From the NCBI GenBank assembly GCA_951812615.1, contig CATOSU010000002.1:1-64000 (forward strand): 64,000 nucleotides of DNA, in the 5' to 3' direction. The notes under the pieces are model-generated. The model did not search any database. It saw only the letters and a list, made by a program, of their open reading frames with translations, and was not told where the DNA came from. The position numbers and the translations under genes were made by a program. The stretch's first letter is position 1, and the number at the start of each line of letters is the position of its first letter. The stretch comes from an uncultured Paracoccaceae bacterium (GTDB lineage: Bacteria; Pseudomonadota; Alphaproteobacteria; Rhodobacterales; Rhodobacteraceae). Shown in pieces: positions 28,540 through 37,527 of this stretch.

Positions 28540-28683
28540 GAGATGTCCAGTTCAGATAAGATCGGGTCTTCCCCCCACGATAACGTATCGCGACAAAATC
28601 TCACGCAAATCTGTGTGATTGCGGGTTTTGCGTATATCACTCCTGACCTGCCGATCTGCGAGCGCCTTTGATGGCGCTGCCCG

Positions 28684-30435
28684 CTAGGCCGCCGGCGACC
28701 GGTCGGCTTTCGGGAACAGGGCCAGCTCGGTCCGGGCCATGCGGCGGACAATCTTGAAAATGTCATCGAGGGTTTCAGTCAGCTCGATCTCGCGCGTGTA
28801 GGTTTGCAGCCGCTTGGGTTCGTCGGCACGCAGGCGTTCCATCTCGTGCCCTGCAATATCCTCGACCAGTTCGGCAAAACCCGCCTTCATCTTTCTGACA
28901 CCGGCGGCGCTCGCGGCGTCCTGCCCCTCGAGGGACACAAGCACACCGTCCAGTGCATCCACGACCTCGCGGTGAAGACCCGCGATCACCTCAGCCGTCG
29001 CCGGGCTGATGACCACGTCCTCGTCAATCCGCTTGCGCGCCGTGGTCACCATGCCCGTCGCCACCAGATCACCGACATGTTCCAGATCATTGGCGATCTT
29101 CACCAGCCCCATCAGCAAATCCGACTGTTCCGCCGGCAGGCTGCGGACACTGATCCGGCGCATGTAGCCGACAATTTCCCGGTGCAGCAGATCAACCGGC
29201 CTGTCCATCACGTGCAGTTTGTCGATCTCGAGCGGGCGACCGACAGTGACGGCGGGGATTGCCGCCGACAACAGATCGCGCACCAGATGCCCAAGGCGGA
29301 TGATTTCCAGCCGCGCGGCATCGATCGCGATGGCCGGCACATCCAGAAACCTGGGATCAAGATGTCTGGGCGCAAAGCCGGGTTCCGGTTTTTCGCGGCG
29401 CTCCGGCAACAGCCATTCCACGAACCGCGCGATCTGTTCCGTGAACCCGACAAACAACAGAGCGTTAATGATATTGAAGAAGGTGTGAACATTGGCCAGC
29501 TGGCGCGGAACGTCGCCCTCCCCCATGCCCAGCATCGCCGGGATCGTCCGGGCCAGACCCGCCAGTTCATCGACGAAGCCGATCCAGATCAGCACACCCG
29601 CAACATTGAACAGCGTGTGCACCAGCGCGACACGCACCGCCTCCCGCTTCTTGCCGATAGCTGCAAGCAATGCCGTGATGCACGTGCCGATATTCGCACC
29701 CAGAGCCAGAGCCACGGCGGTTTCCAGCCCGATCAGACCCTGAACGGTCATCACGATCAGGATGCCTGTGGTCGCCGAGGACGACTGCACCAGCGCGGTG
29801 AACCCCGCGCCGACCAAAGCGGCCAGAAACACGTTGTCGAGCGAGCGCATGAAATCGAGGAACGGTTGATAACTGCGCAGCGGCACCATCGCATCTGACA
29901 TGACCGCCATGCCGAAGAACACCATGCCAATCCCCAGCAGCAAGCGACCGTACTCGCGTGTCGATTTGCGCTTGGCGATGAAGGAAACGAAAAACCCCAG
30001 CGACAGGATCGGAAGCGCCAGAGCGGTCACCTTGAAGGCCAGAATCTGCGCTGTGATCGTCGTCCCGATATTAGCGCCGAGAATGACCGCGACGCTCTGG
30101 GCACTGGTCATCAGCCCGGCCGAAACGAAGCCCACCAGAAGGACCGTCGTGATCGACGACGACTGGATGATCGCCGTGACGGTGGCGCCCGCAGCCATGC
30201 CCAGAAACCGGTTTCCGGCCATATGCGCCAGGATCGACTTCATCGACGCGCCCGCCACCTGTTTCAGCGCGCGGGTCATGATGTCCATTCCGAAGAGGAA
30301 CAACGCGAGCCCGCCGATGAGCCCGGTCGATAACTCCAAATGGTTCAACTCTCCGGTCATGTCCTGCAGGACCCTGTGGTTGCGACGCACGATACCCGGC
30401 GTGGGCGCATTCACCGCCTCTGCCATATTTGCCAC
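28684..30435 (-). CDS. Na+/phosphate cotransporter family protein with PhoU-like tail
   Basis: This 583-residue membrane protein of the NptA/YjbB family has two repeated Na/Pi units with the signature GATVTAIIQSSSITTVLLVGFV (about 82-103) and GAGFTALVQSSSATTGILIVM (about 210-230), each followed by GANIGT. The N-terminal 340 residues have eight or so transmembrane helices. The C-terminal 220 residues are helical and PhoU-like (LVKIANDLEHVGDLV). It moves phosphate across the inner membrane with sodium, most often outward in this family. It could handle excess phosphate from phosphonate breakdown, but it is not linked to the phn operon. Confidence 0.9.
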   Translation of the reverse strand: MANMAEAVNAPTPGIVRRNHRVLQDMTGELNHLELSTGLIGGLALFLFGMDIMTRALKQVAGASMKSILAHMAGNRFLGMAAGATVTAIIQSSSITTVLLVGFVSAGLMTSAQSVAVILGANIGTTITAQILAFKVTALALPILSLGFFVSFIAKRKSTREYGRLLLGIGMVFFGMAVMSDAMVPLRSYQPFLDFMRSLDNVFLAALVGAGFTALVQSSSATTGILIVMTVQGLIGLETAVALALGANIGTCITALLAAIGKKREAVRVALVHTLFNVAGVLIWIGFVDELAGLARTIPAMLGMGEGDVPRQLANVHTFFNIINALLFVGFTEQIARFVEWLLPERREKPEPGFAPRHLDPRFLDVPAIAIDAARLEIIRLGHLVRDLLSAAIPAVTVGRPLEIDKLHVMDRPVDLLHREIVGYMRRISVRSLPAEQSDLLMGLVKIANDLEHVGDLVATGMVTTARKRIDEDVVISPATAEVIAGLHREVVDALDGVLVSLEGQDAASAAGVRKMKAGFAELVEDIAGHEMERLRADEPKRLQTYTREIELTETLDDIFKIVRRMARTELALFPKADRSPAA

Positions 30436-30731
30436 TATTGGCGACGGGCATCAGTTCCGCAATGGACGGGAATGTGCGGCCCGGTTGCGGGACGCAGAAG
30501 TTGGGGCGGATCACGAAGAAGGACAATCACTATCTCAGGCACCTTCACGTCGTCGGCATGACATCCCTCGTGCGACAAACCCTTTCGCATCCCAAACCCG
30601 CCAGCAAGTGGCTGACATCACGGCTCGACCGAAACAAGACGGTACGGTTCGTCTCGGCCGCCCACAACCGCAACCATCCAAGGTAAGACCAAGCAACCGG
30701 AGCAGGTCAGACCTCTGACCGGTCCCGCCGG

Positions 30732-33700
30732 TTAGAGGTCAATCTCGACGACCCCGTCCTTTTCGGCAGCCCGCGACTGGCAAAGGATCATTGCGTCCTT
30801 GCGCTGCGCCTTGGACAGCACGAAATCCCGGTGCTCGACCTCTCCGCCATTGAGACCGCATTTGCAGACCCCACAGATCCCGTCCGAGCATTTCAGATCG
30901 ATCGGATACCCGTTTTCAATCAGAACATCGGCGGCGGATCTATCTGCGGGAACCCGAAAATCCCGGCCGGATTTCGTGAGCCGCAACGTGAAATCATGGT
31001 TCTCATATTCCGGCAGTTCCGGCACCGAGAAATACTCCAGATGCCGCGCCTCTTCGGGAAAGCCCTGACGCTCTGCGGCGTCCATGACGCCGGTCATGTA
31101 ACGTTCGGGTCCGCAGGTATAGACGTGCCAACCTGACCGATACCCGGATAGAATATGTTCCAGATCTGCACGGGCGCCCTTGTCCGAGAAATGAAACGTG
31201 ACCCTGTCCGCCCAGGCGAAGCCCTTTAGGTCCTCGACAAATGCTGCGTCAGCGGCTTTGGACGCCGAATAGTGCAGTTCGAAGTCGATGCCCTTTGTGT
31301 GACATTCATGGGCAAAGGCGATCATCGGCGTGACGCCGATGCCGCCACCCATCAGGATGTGTTTTGACCCCTCTGACGCGAGAGGAAAATGGTTGATGGG
31401 CTTCGAGACGAAGATCTTGCGGCCTTCGGAAAAGATGCGGTGCAGCAGCTTGGAACCGCCCCGGCCTGCATCCTCGCGCAGGACGCCGATCTGGTATTTG
31501 GTGCGGTCTGCCGGATCACCGCTGAGCGAGTATTGACGGAAGTATTCGGGTGCTACGACGATGTCCAAATGCGCGCCGGCGGTCCATTCCGGCAGGGGTT
31601 GGCCGTCAACGGATGAGAACTCGTACTTAGTGACCCCATCTGTCATTTTCTCGGCCTTGGTCACCTCGACACGGATTACTGGCGCCTCGCCAGGCGGACC
31701 AAATTGGTGTGAGGTCGGCGCGGCCTCGCCCGCGTCGAGCCGGCGCTGGTATTCCTTCGCCGTAATCAGGGCCTGATAGGCCTCGATCCCCTTTTCGCGG
31801 TCCATCGGGAAGGGAAACGGCCATGGCGGCGGGGCGAGATCAGCCGGATAGACGGCCAGCGTCTGGTCGGCATAGTCAAGCTTCAGATCGGTTTGAAGCT
31901 CGCGGTAATTGGGCGGTTCCTCTTCCGTATTGATCATCTCGCAAGTGCCGTCCGGCGCCCATTTCAGGTCCCACCACCAGCGCTTCTTCGGATTGATCTG
32001 ACCATTGCCGACCACGTCGTCGAGCTTGGCCAGGATCCCGGCCATTGCTGGAACGTTCATCGCCATCCAGCGCAGAGGTCTTTCGTGCTGCAGGCCTTCG
32101 ACATTCCAGGGGCATGTCTTCATACAGCGCCCGCACATCGCGCCGCCCTTTTGCGTCAGGCGGTAGGTCGTGCATTTCTGGCTGTCCGATTTCCAGATCT
32201 CGTAACCGTTGAACATCAGCTTTGGCCCAGCGGTGATTGCGCCGGACGGGCACTCGCGGGCGCATTTGTTGCAGGCCTCGCAGAAGGCCTGCATGCCGAA
32301 ATCAATCGGCTTGTCATGCACCAAGGGCATATCCGTCGTGATCACCCCGGACTTGAGCCGCGGTCCGAGAAACGGGTTCACGATGACCTCGCCAATGCGG
32401 CTGACCTCACCAAGGCCAGAGAGCAGCAGAAGCGGCGGATGCACGACCTCGCTTTGTACGTTGGTGTGAACCTGGGCCCCATATCCGAGGTTTCGGATGT
32501 GCTTGGCAACGATCCCGCCCAGCAGGGAAAACCGCAGGTAGGCCCGCATGGATTGCACCACCGCGATCCAGTCGTCGCCGGAGGATCCCTCGGTTGTGTC
32601 AAATCCCTGATCAATGATGAAACTTATAGCATTCGGATGTTCCGGCGTGATCGGATCGCCATTGGCGTCGTGGGAATACCAGACCCATTCAGGGCAGCGC
32701 GAGATGCCGACAGCGTCCGCCCCAAGAAAATAGGCCACAGCCTTGATGCCATCCGCATTGGCCTGAGCGTCCAGCGCATCGGGGCTGATCGTCTCGGCAT
32801 GTTCACCATCCTGCAGAACCAGAAAGGCCCCAAGAGGCCGCCGGAGCGCCTGCGCCAGCGGGGATTTCTGCGCGAAATACCCGCCGCGCGAGGCCTCTTG
32901 GTTGGCCTTGCCCATGTCGCCGAACTTCGACCGGGCAAACATGTCGGCGCGTTTAGGCACCCGCGCGACACGTTCCTCGTCAATATAGGTCGTCGGTTTG
33001 TCGACGCGCTTCAGGGTCTCGAACGGATGCGGCCCGCTGGCATAGGCGCGTTTTGCAAAAGGATCGAGCGTCAGTGCGTTCTTCGCTGACCCGATCCCCA
33101 ACGCCCAGGCAGCGCCCCTTGTCAGCGATGCGGGTTGGTCCGACATTGGCGCCAGCGGCATATCGGGCATCATCTCGAAATCCGTTGTGACCACAGAAAC
33201 CTGAAACCTGTCCCCGACGAAGGGGTTGACCAGCGCGCCATTCTCGACCGATGCCAGACCGGCGGCGACGGTCAGCCAATTCAGATCAACTTCCGAGGCC
33301 GAACCGCTGTGAGCCCGCGCATCGAACCCCAGCACCCGCAGGTAGTTTGCCAGCACCACAGCAGTTTCCGTGGCACGCACAGAGGCGCGCTGGGACTGCG
33401 CATCCTGCATCCATGCATAACCGGCCTCATCCCGCTCCGGATCCCGGCTGAACGGATAGAGCAGCACGATGGCATAGGCGTGCCCGTCCATAGACTTCGG
33501 CGGCGCCGCCATGCTGTCCCTGAGATCAGCCATCGTTGCTTCGATGCCGGCCGCAAGTGATTTGACCTGTCGCGTGCGAAGCTCGTCGGCAAGGCGGCCA
33601 ATGCCTGGATTTCGGATCGGCACGCCCAGATGAGCCGACTGGTCCATGCGCGCGATGGCAACCATCGGCGCGTCCTGAAAATAGGCAAAGGACTTGATGT

Positions 33701-33959
33701 GACGGGTGCGCTCAATCGGGTCCTCCGGGCATTTCGCCCTGGTCTTGCTGATAAACCCGTCCCGGATCGCATCCAGCATGGCCTGATATTCGTCGAGCGC
33801 ATTCCCGAGAGAGCTTGGCCGGTCCTTTCGGTCGAAATCGACGGGCTGCATCGGTGGGACATCACCAACTGCCCGTCCGGGCCGGCGCGTCATCCGCTCC
33901 AGCGGAAAAGGACCCAGATGAAAGGCGCGCTTGCGGTTTGAAAAGATCGGGTTGGCCAT
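30732..33959 (-). CDS. rdhA: Self-sufficient reductive dehalogenase fused to NAD(P)H reductase and ferredoxin (BhbA type)
   Basis: This 1075-residue protein joins a reductive dehalogenase to its own electron supply. Residues about 60-690 form the corrinoid-dependent unit: VHTNVQSEVVHPPLLLLSGL, VNPFLGPR and TTDMPLV line the B12 pocket, followed by two 4Fe-4S motifs, CEACNKCARECP (about 560-571) and CGRCMKTCPWN (about 606). Residues about 765-985 are a phthalate-dioxygenase-reductase-like FMN/NAD unit (RQYSLSG, GGGIGVTPM, TCGPERYM); the end is a plant-type 2Fe-2S ferredoxin (CSDGICGVCKC, last Cys near 1060). There is no Tat signal, so it is cytoplasmic and catabolic, like the 3,5-dibromo-4-hydroxybenzoate dehalogenase BhbA. 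It lies 21 bases after the LigM-like gene. Confidence 0.93.
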   Translation of the reverse strand: MANPIFSNRKRAFHLGPFPLERMTRRPGRAVGDVPPMQPVDFDRKDRPSSLGNALDEYQAMLDAIRDGFISKTRAKCPEDPIERTRHIKSFAYFQDAPMVAIARMDQSAHLGVPIRNPGIGRLADELRTRQVKSLAAGIEATMADLRDSMAAPPKSMDGHAYAIVLLYPFSRDPERDEAGYAWMQDAQSQRASVRATETAVVLANYLRVLGFDARAHSGSASEVDLNWLTVAAGLASVENGALVNPFVGDRFQVSVVTTDFEMMPDMPLAPMSDQPASLTRGAAWALGIGSAKNALTLDPFAKRAYASGPHPFETLKRVDKPTTYIDEERVARVPKRADMFARSKFGDMGKANQEASRGGYFAQKSPLAQALRRPLGAFLVLQDGEHAETISPDALDAQANADGIKAVAYFLGADAVGISRCPEWVWYSHDANGDPITPEHPNAISFIIDQGFDTTEGSSGDDWIAVVQSMRAYLRFSLLGGIVAKHIRNLGYGAQVHTNVQSEVVHPPLLLLSGLGEVSRIGEVIVNPFLGPRLKSGVITTDMPLVHDKPIDFGMQAFCEACNKCARECPSGAITAGPKLMFNGYEIWKSDSQKCTTYRLTQKGGAMCGRCMKTCPWNVEGLQHERPLRWMAMNVPAMAGILAKLDDVVGNGQINPKKRWWWDLKWAPDGTCEMINTEEEPPNYRELQTDLKLDYADQTLAVYPADLAPPPWPFPFPMDREKGIEAYQALITAKEYQRRLDAGEAAPTSHQFGPPGEAPVIRVEVTKAEKMTDGVTKYEFSSVDGQPLPEWTAGAHLDIVVAPEYFRQYSLSGDPADRTKYQIGVLREDAGRGGSKLLHRIFSEGRKIFVSKPINHFPLASEGSKHILMGGGIGVTPMIAFAHECHTKGIDFELHYSASKAADAAFVEDLKGFAWADRVTFHFSDKGARADLEHILSGYRSGWHVYTCGPERYMTGVMDAAERQGFPEEARHLEYFSVPELPEYENHDFTLRLTKSGRDFRVPADRSAADVLIENGYPIDLKCSDGICGVCKCGLNGGEVEHRDFVLSKAQRKDAMILCQSRAAEKDGVVEIDL

Positions 33960-33980
33960 GCCTATAGGGGTTCTGTCAGA

Positions 33981-35324
33981 TCAATGGCGCTTGATCGGCT
34001 TTGAATCGACGACCACGCGAACCGCCTTTTGCACATGTCGCTCCACGGTCGGCTTGCCGGATCCACCGTCGGGTTCTCCCCATATCAGCGTCAGCTCCTG
34101 CCCGTCGACCGCCAGGTCGGACCGGATCGACGCCAGCGAAATGCAGGCGCGGTCTGCCTCTGAATAGGCCGGGTAAAACGAGACGCCAACCTCTTCATCG
34201 CCCCGTAAAACCTTATCGCTTGGGGCCACGGTGTAGTTTCCGACGGGCAATTCGATTTTCTTGTACCTGTCCCCGCCGGAAAACGCGCTTGCATAGATGT
34301 CGACCACGTCCTGCTGGTTCCACACGAGGCGCACTTTCTTCAGTTTCTGCTCTGGCGCCATAGCCTCAAGTGCAGCGCGTCCGATAAAGTCATGGTCGAA
34401 CTTAACCATGAAACCGTATCCCAGATCGTAAGGCGTGCGGTAGAAATCCTCGACGTTCCCGGTCGCGAGCGACCCTCCGATCGCTTGACGCCCTTCCGGA
34501 CTTTTAGCGGGGAGCCATTCACGATACGCGCGCATTTCGTCCCCGGTATAGATGGCTGGAAGAACGGCGCCGACCCAACCCGATACCGCTGCCGTCACCG
34601 GGTATGTGCGCCCGCCGATCTGGGTCAGGTCGTATTTTTCGCCGGCTTTCAGGATCAGGTCGCGGACCTCTTCGCCCACCTCGGACGGCCCCCAAAACTC
34701 GTAGCCCGGGAAGCCGGACATCCGGTGGTTCAGGGCCACAACCTCGTGCGGCCCGATATTGAACCGTCCCATCTTGAAGAAGGGAATACCGGGCAAGGCG
34801 CCGCCATTCAGTTCTTCGAAAAGCTTGTCGGCACTGGGTCCCTGAACCTGATAACGAAACCACTTGCGGTCCGTCAGGTTTGGGGAGGGACGGTCAATAA
34901 GCTCGACCTCGACGTCGTAATCGCCGGTCTCAGCATGGTACCGCACCCAGTTTGCGGCCATCGGTTTACCCACGATGCTGACCGCGTTTTCCTCTTCGCA
35001 GAACAGCACCGCATCGCCGATGACGTGGCCATCATGGTTGCACACCACATATTGCTTGGCCTGCATCGGTCCGAACCCGGCAAAGGAGTTGATCCCCAGA
35101 TCCGAAAGCAGCCGGATGACATCCGGCCCGCGCAGGAAAACATCCGTCATGTGATGCGACATGTTCTGGAAGATCACGGATGTGCGCCACGCGATCTGTT
35201 CGTCCACCCAATTCGAAAACTCGGGCTTTATCGGGAATTCGAACCGGTGGACGGGCCCGTCATATAGCATCGACCAAAGATCCCCGTGCGCGTCGATCTT
35301 GTCCTGCAATGATTGCGTTGCCAT
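33981..35324 (-). CDS. LigM-like tetrahydrofolate-dependent aryl O-demethylase
   Basis: This 447-residue protein of the aminomethyltransferase (GcvT) fold resembles LigM, the vanillate/3-O-methylgallate O-demethylase of Sphingobium, along its length: PEFSNWVDEQIAWR, SHHMTDVFLRG, LLSDLGINS, AKQYVVCNHDGHVIGD, AANWVRYHAETG, LPAIYTGDEMRAYREWLPA, KFDHDFIGRAALEA and LIWGEPDGGSGKPTVE. LigM moves an aryl methoxy methyl group to tetrahydrofolate, leaving a free phenol. It is the first gene of an apparent two-gene operon with the reductive dehalogenase, suggesting O-demethylation then dehalogenation of a halogenated methoxy-aromatic. DMSP-demethylase-like activity is a less likely alternative. Confidence 0.88.
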   Translation of the reverse strand: MATQSLQDKIDAHGDLWSMLYDGPVHRFEFPIKPEFSNWVDEQIAWRTSVIFQNMSHHMTDVFLRGPDVIRLLSDLGINSFAGFGPMQAKQYVVCNHDGHVIGDAVLFCEEENAVSIVGKPMAANWVRYHAETGDYDVEVELIDRPSPNLTDRKWFRYQVQGPSADKLFEELNGGALPGIPFFKMGRFNIGPHEVVALNHRMSGFPGYEFWGPSEVGEEVRDLILKAGEKYDLTQIGGRTYPVTAAVSGWVGAVLPAIYTGDEMRAYREWLPAKSPEGRQAIGGSLATGNVEDFYRTPYDLGYGFMVKFDHDFIGRAALEAMAPEQKLKKVRLVWNQQDVVDIYASAFSGGDRYKKIELPVGNYTVAPSDKVLRGDEEVGVSFYPAYSEADRACISLASIRSDLAVDGQELTLIWGEPDGGSGKPTVERHVQKAVRVVVDSKPIKRH

Positions 35325-35681
35325 GCTGCGTTCTCCCTGAAACTCGATCCCAACCTACACCGTTCGCCAATCTGGCTCTGTCATCCAAAAGGATGACAAC
35401 TCAGGCGCCGGTCGAAACGGTTGGCGTTCGTCTGCTGACATATGGTTCCCAGTCTGCCTCTGAGGCGCCTCGTTTGCTCTGAGAACGGTTCAGGGCGCTG
35501 CTCTGCGGGACGAAGGGGTCGTTCGCCGCAGTGTCGCCGATGTCTGTTTGGAACAACCCAGCCAAGAACCCGGAACTCGATGATATCCATTTGATTAGAA
35601 AATGACCTCAACGACTTGTGCGACGAGCAAAAAACCCGTTCTTTGCGTCTGTGCGCATCCTGGAGTTATCAAAGCACGAAG
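35325..35681. other. Intergenic region, 357 bp, between divergent genes
   Basis: This region holds the promoter of the ligM-like/rdhA pair (leftward) and of the GNAT gene (rightward). ATCCAAAAGGAT at 35384-35395, upstream of the ligM-like start, is a perfect 12-bp palindrome that could bind a regulator. No regulator gene is adjacent. The open frames seen across it lack ribosome binding sites. Confidence 0.35.
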
Positions 35682-36482
35682 ATGACACGAATTGTTTCGT
35701 TTTCCGGATCCGGCCTTGACCTGGGTGCTCTGCATTGCGCCATGCTTGCCGCGTTTTCTGACTATATCGTTCCGTTGCAACCAGATGCAGACACGTTCAA
35801 AGCGGCGCTGAGCTCGAGAGGTTTTGACCCCGAGGCGTCCTTCGTCGCCGTCGACGATGATGAAGTCATCGGGTTTTGGAACGTCGCGACGCGGAACACC
35901 AAACGGTATCTGATAGGCAGCGGAACACGGATTGGCCACAGAGGCCGGGGATTGGCGTCTCGTTTGGGTATGGCGGCGATACGTGCGGCGGAGAATGCCG
36001 GAATCGAGAACTTTTGGCTTGAGGTTATCGAGGGAAACGCAGGCGCTGAACGTCTCTATCGGAAGATGGGATTTGATGTGACCAGAAAGCTCGACTGCTA
36101 TCGGCTTGATCATCCATCTCCTGATCGGTCCTCATGCGAATTGTCGGATTTCGGCACCGTTGCCAAAGTCATTCAGCGGTATTCGACCTGGAAGCCATCT
36201 TGGCAAAACGCCACGGAATCCCTTTGCGGCGCACAGCTGACGCCCTTCCTACATGAAAAAGGCGGAGTCATCATCGGCGCAGGTGGCCTCGTGCATCAGA
36301 TTGCCGCCAGCGAACCTTCGGCCTTGGAAGACCTCCTCGCTGCGGCAGCCACAGTCGGCTCGCTGACATTGGTCAATGTCGATTCCGCTGACAACGCCTT
36401 GTGTTCTCTTATGCAGAGGCTTGGGGCTCATCGCTTTATCGTTCAGTCTGAAATGCGCCTGTCGTTGCCAAACGTCTCCTAG
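35682..36482 (+). CDS. GNAT-family N-acetyltransferase
   Basis: This 266-residue protein has an N-terminal GNAT domain: the acetyl-CoA loop is in GTRIGHRGRGLASRLGMAAI (about 81-100, Q/R-x-x-G-x-G/A) and ENAGIENFWLEVIEGNAGAERLYRKMGF follows. The C-terminal half may be a second, degenerate GNAT-like domain. The ATG at 35682 (MTRIVSF) is chosen because the open frame further left has no family similarity. The substrate is unknown. Its stop lies just before the IS91-type insertion, so downstream co-transcription is unlikely. Confidence 0.8.
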   Translation: MTRIVSFSGSGLDLGALHCAMLAAFSDYIVPLQPDADTFKAALSSRGFDPEASFVAVDDDEVIGFWNVATRNTKRYLIGSGTRIGHRGRGLASRLGMAAIRAAENAGIENFWLEVIEGNAGAERLYRKMGFDVTRKLDCYRLDHPSPDRSSCELSDFGTVAKVIQRYSTWKPSWQNATESLCGAQLTPFLHEKGGVIIGAGGLVHQIAASEPSALEDLLAAAATVGSLTLVNVDSADNALCSLMQRLGAHRFIVQSEMRLSLPNVS

Positions 36483-36653
36483 CGGTCGTTCGAGCCCGGC
36501 GCAGCATCAAGCAGTTTGGGCTCGAGGACTAAGCCGCTCTCGCGGCAACGGCGCTTGTTGCTGAGGTAGCGAGCGGAACAATATGTAGGCGCATTTTGCG
36601 ATGTGACGGACCTGCCTGACGATTGAGGTTTCTCAATTGGACAGGAGGTTCCC

Positions 36654-37514
36654 ATGACACAGGAGAAGATGAGCCCGCTGCGTGCGCGGATGATCGAGGA
36701 CATGCGCATTCGCGGGTTGGCTGAGACATCGCAGAAAGCGCATATCCGGGCGCTGAAGGATTTCACAGCGTTTCTGGGGCGTGCGCCGGATACGGCGACG
36801 CCAGATGAGCTGCGCGCCTATCAGCTTCATATGACCGACACTGAGGTGACGCCGTCGGTCTACAATTCGCGGATCACGGCACTGCGGTTCTTCTTCGGCA
36901 TGACATGCAATCGGGAGGATATGAAGAAGTACATGCAGTTCCGCACCGAGCCGCGGAAGCTGCCGATTGTGCTGAGCTTCGAGGAGGTCTCGGCGGTTTT
37001 GTCCGCGGCCCCTGGGCCCGGTCTCAAGTATCGGGCGGCACTCGGCATCGGGTATGGCGCAGGGCTGCGTGCCTCCGAGGTCACCAATCTCAAGGTTCGG
37101 GACATCGACAGTGACCGCATGCTGATCCATGTCGAGCGCGGTAAGGGCGGCAAGGATCGCGATGTGATGCTTTCGCCGTCCTTGCTGGAACTCCTTCGCG
37201 ACTATTGGCGTGAGGCTCGCCCGCAGGGCTGGCTGTTTCCTGGGCAGAGCCGGGTTGAACCCCTGTCTCCACGGTCCTTGAATCGTGCCTTCAACTCGGC
37301 AAAGGCGATGGCCGGCATCAAGAAGCCTGCAACATTGCACTCGCTCCGGCACAGCTTTGCTACGCATTTGTTGGAGGCCGATACGGATGTGCGGGTGATC
37401 CAGGTTCTCCTCGGCCACGCCAAGTTGACCACGACGGCACGATATACACATGTGGCGACCAAGACGTTGCGCAATGTGTCCAGCCCGTTCGAGCACATCC
37501 AGGATGTGACCTGA
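36654..37514 (+). CDS. Tyrosine recombinase associated with IS91
   Basis: This 286-residue site-specific recombinase has an N-terminal SAM-like core-binding domain (about 8-95; RGLAETSQKAHIRALKDFTAFLG) and a catalytic domain with the first Arg in GYGAGLRASEV (about 144), HSLRHSFATHL (about 230) and LLGHAKLTTTARYTHV with nucleophile Tyr near 263. CAGGAGG lies six bases before the ATG. It ends 13 bases before the transposase and probably resolves or assists IS91 transposition. Confidence 0.92.
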   Translation: MTQEKMSPLRARMIEDMRIRGLAETSQKAHIRALKDFTAFLGRAPDTATPDELRAYQLHMTDTEVTPSVYNSRITALRFFFGMTCNREDMKKYMQFRTEPRKLPIVLSFEEVSAVLSAAPGPGLKYRAALGIGYGAGLRASEVTNLKVRDIDSDRMLIHVERGKGGKDRDVMLSPSLLELLRDYWREARPQGWLFPGQSRVEPLSPRSLNRAFNSAKAMAGIKKPATLHSLRHSFATHLLEADTDVRVIQVLLGHAKLTTTARYTHVATKTLRNVSSPFEHIQDVT

Positions 37515-37527
37515 CGGGGGCTGCAGC

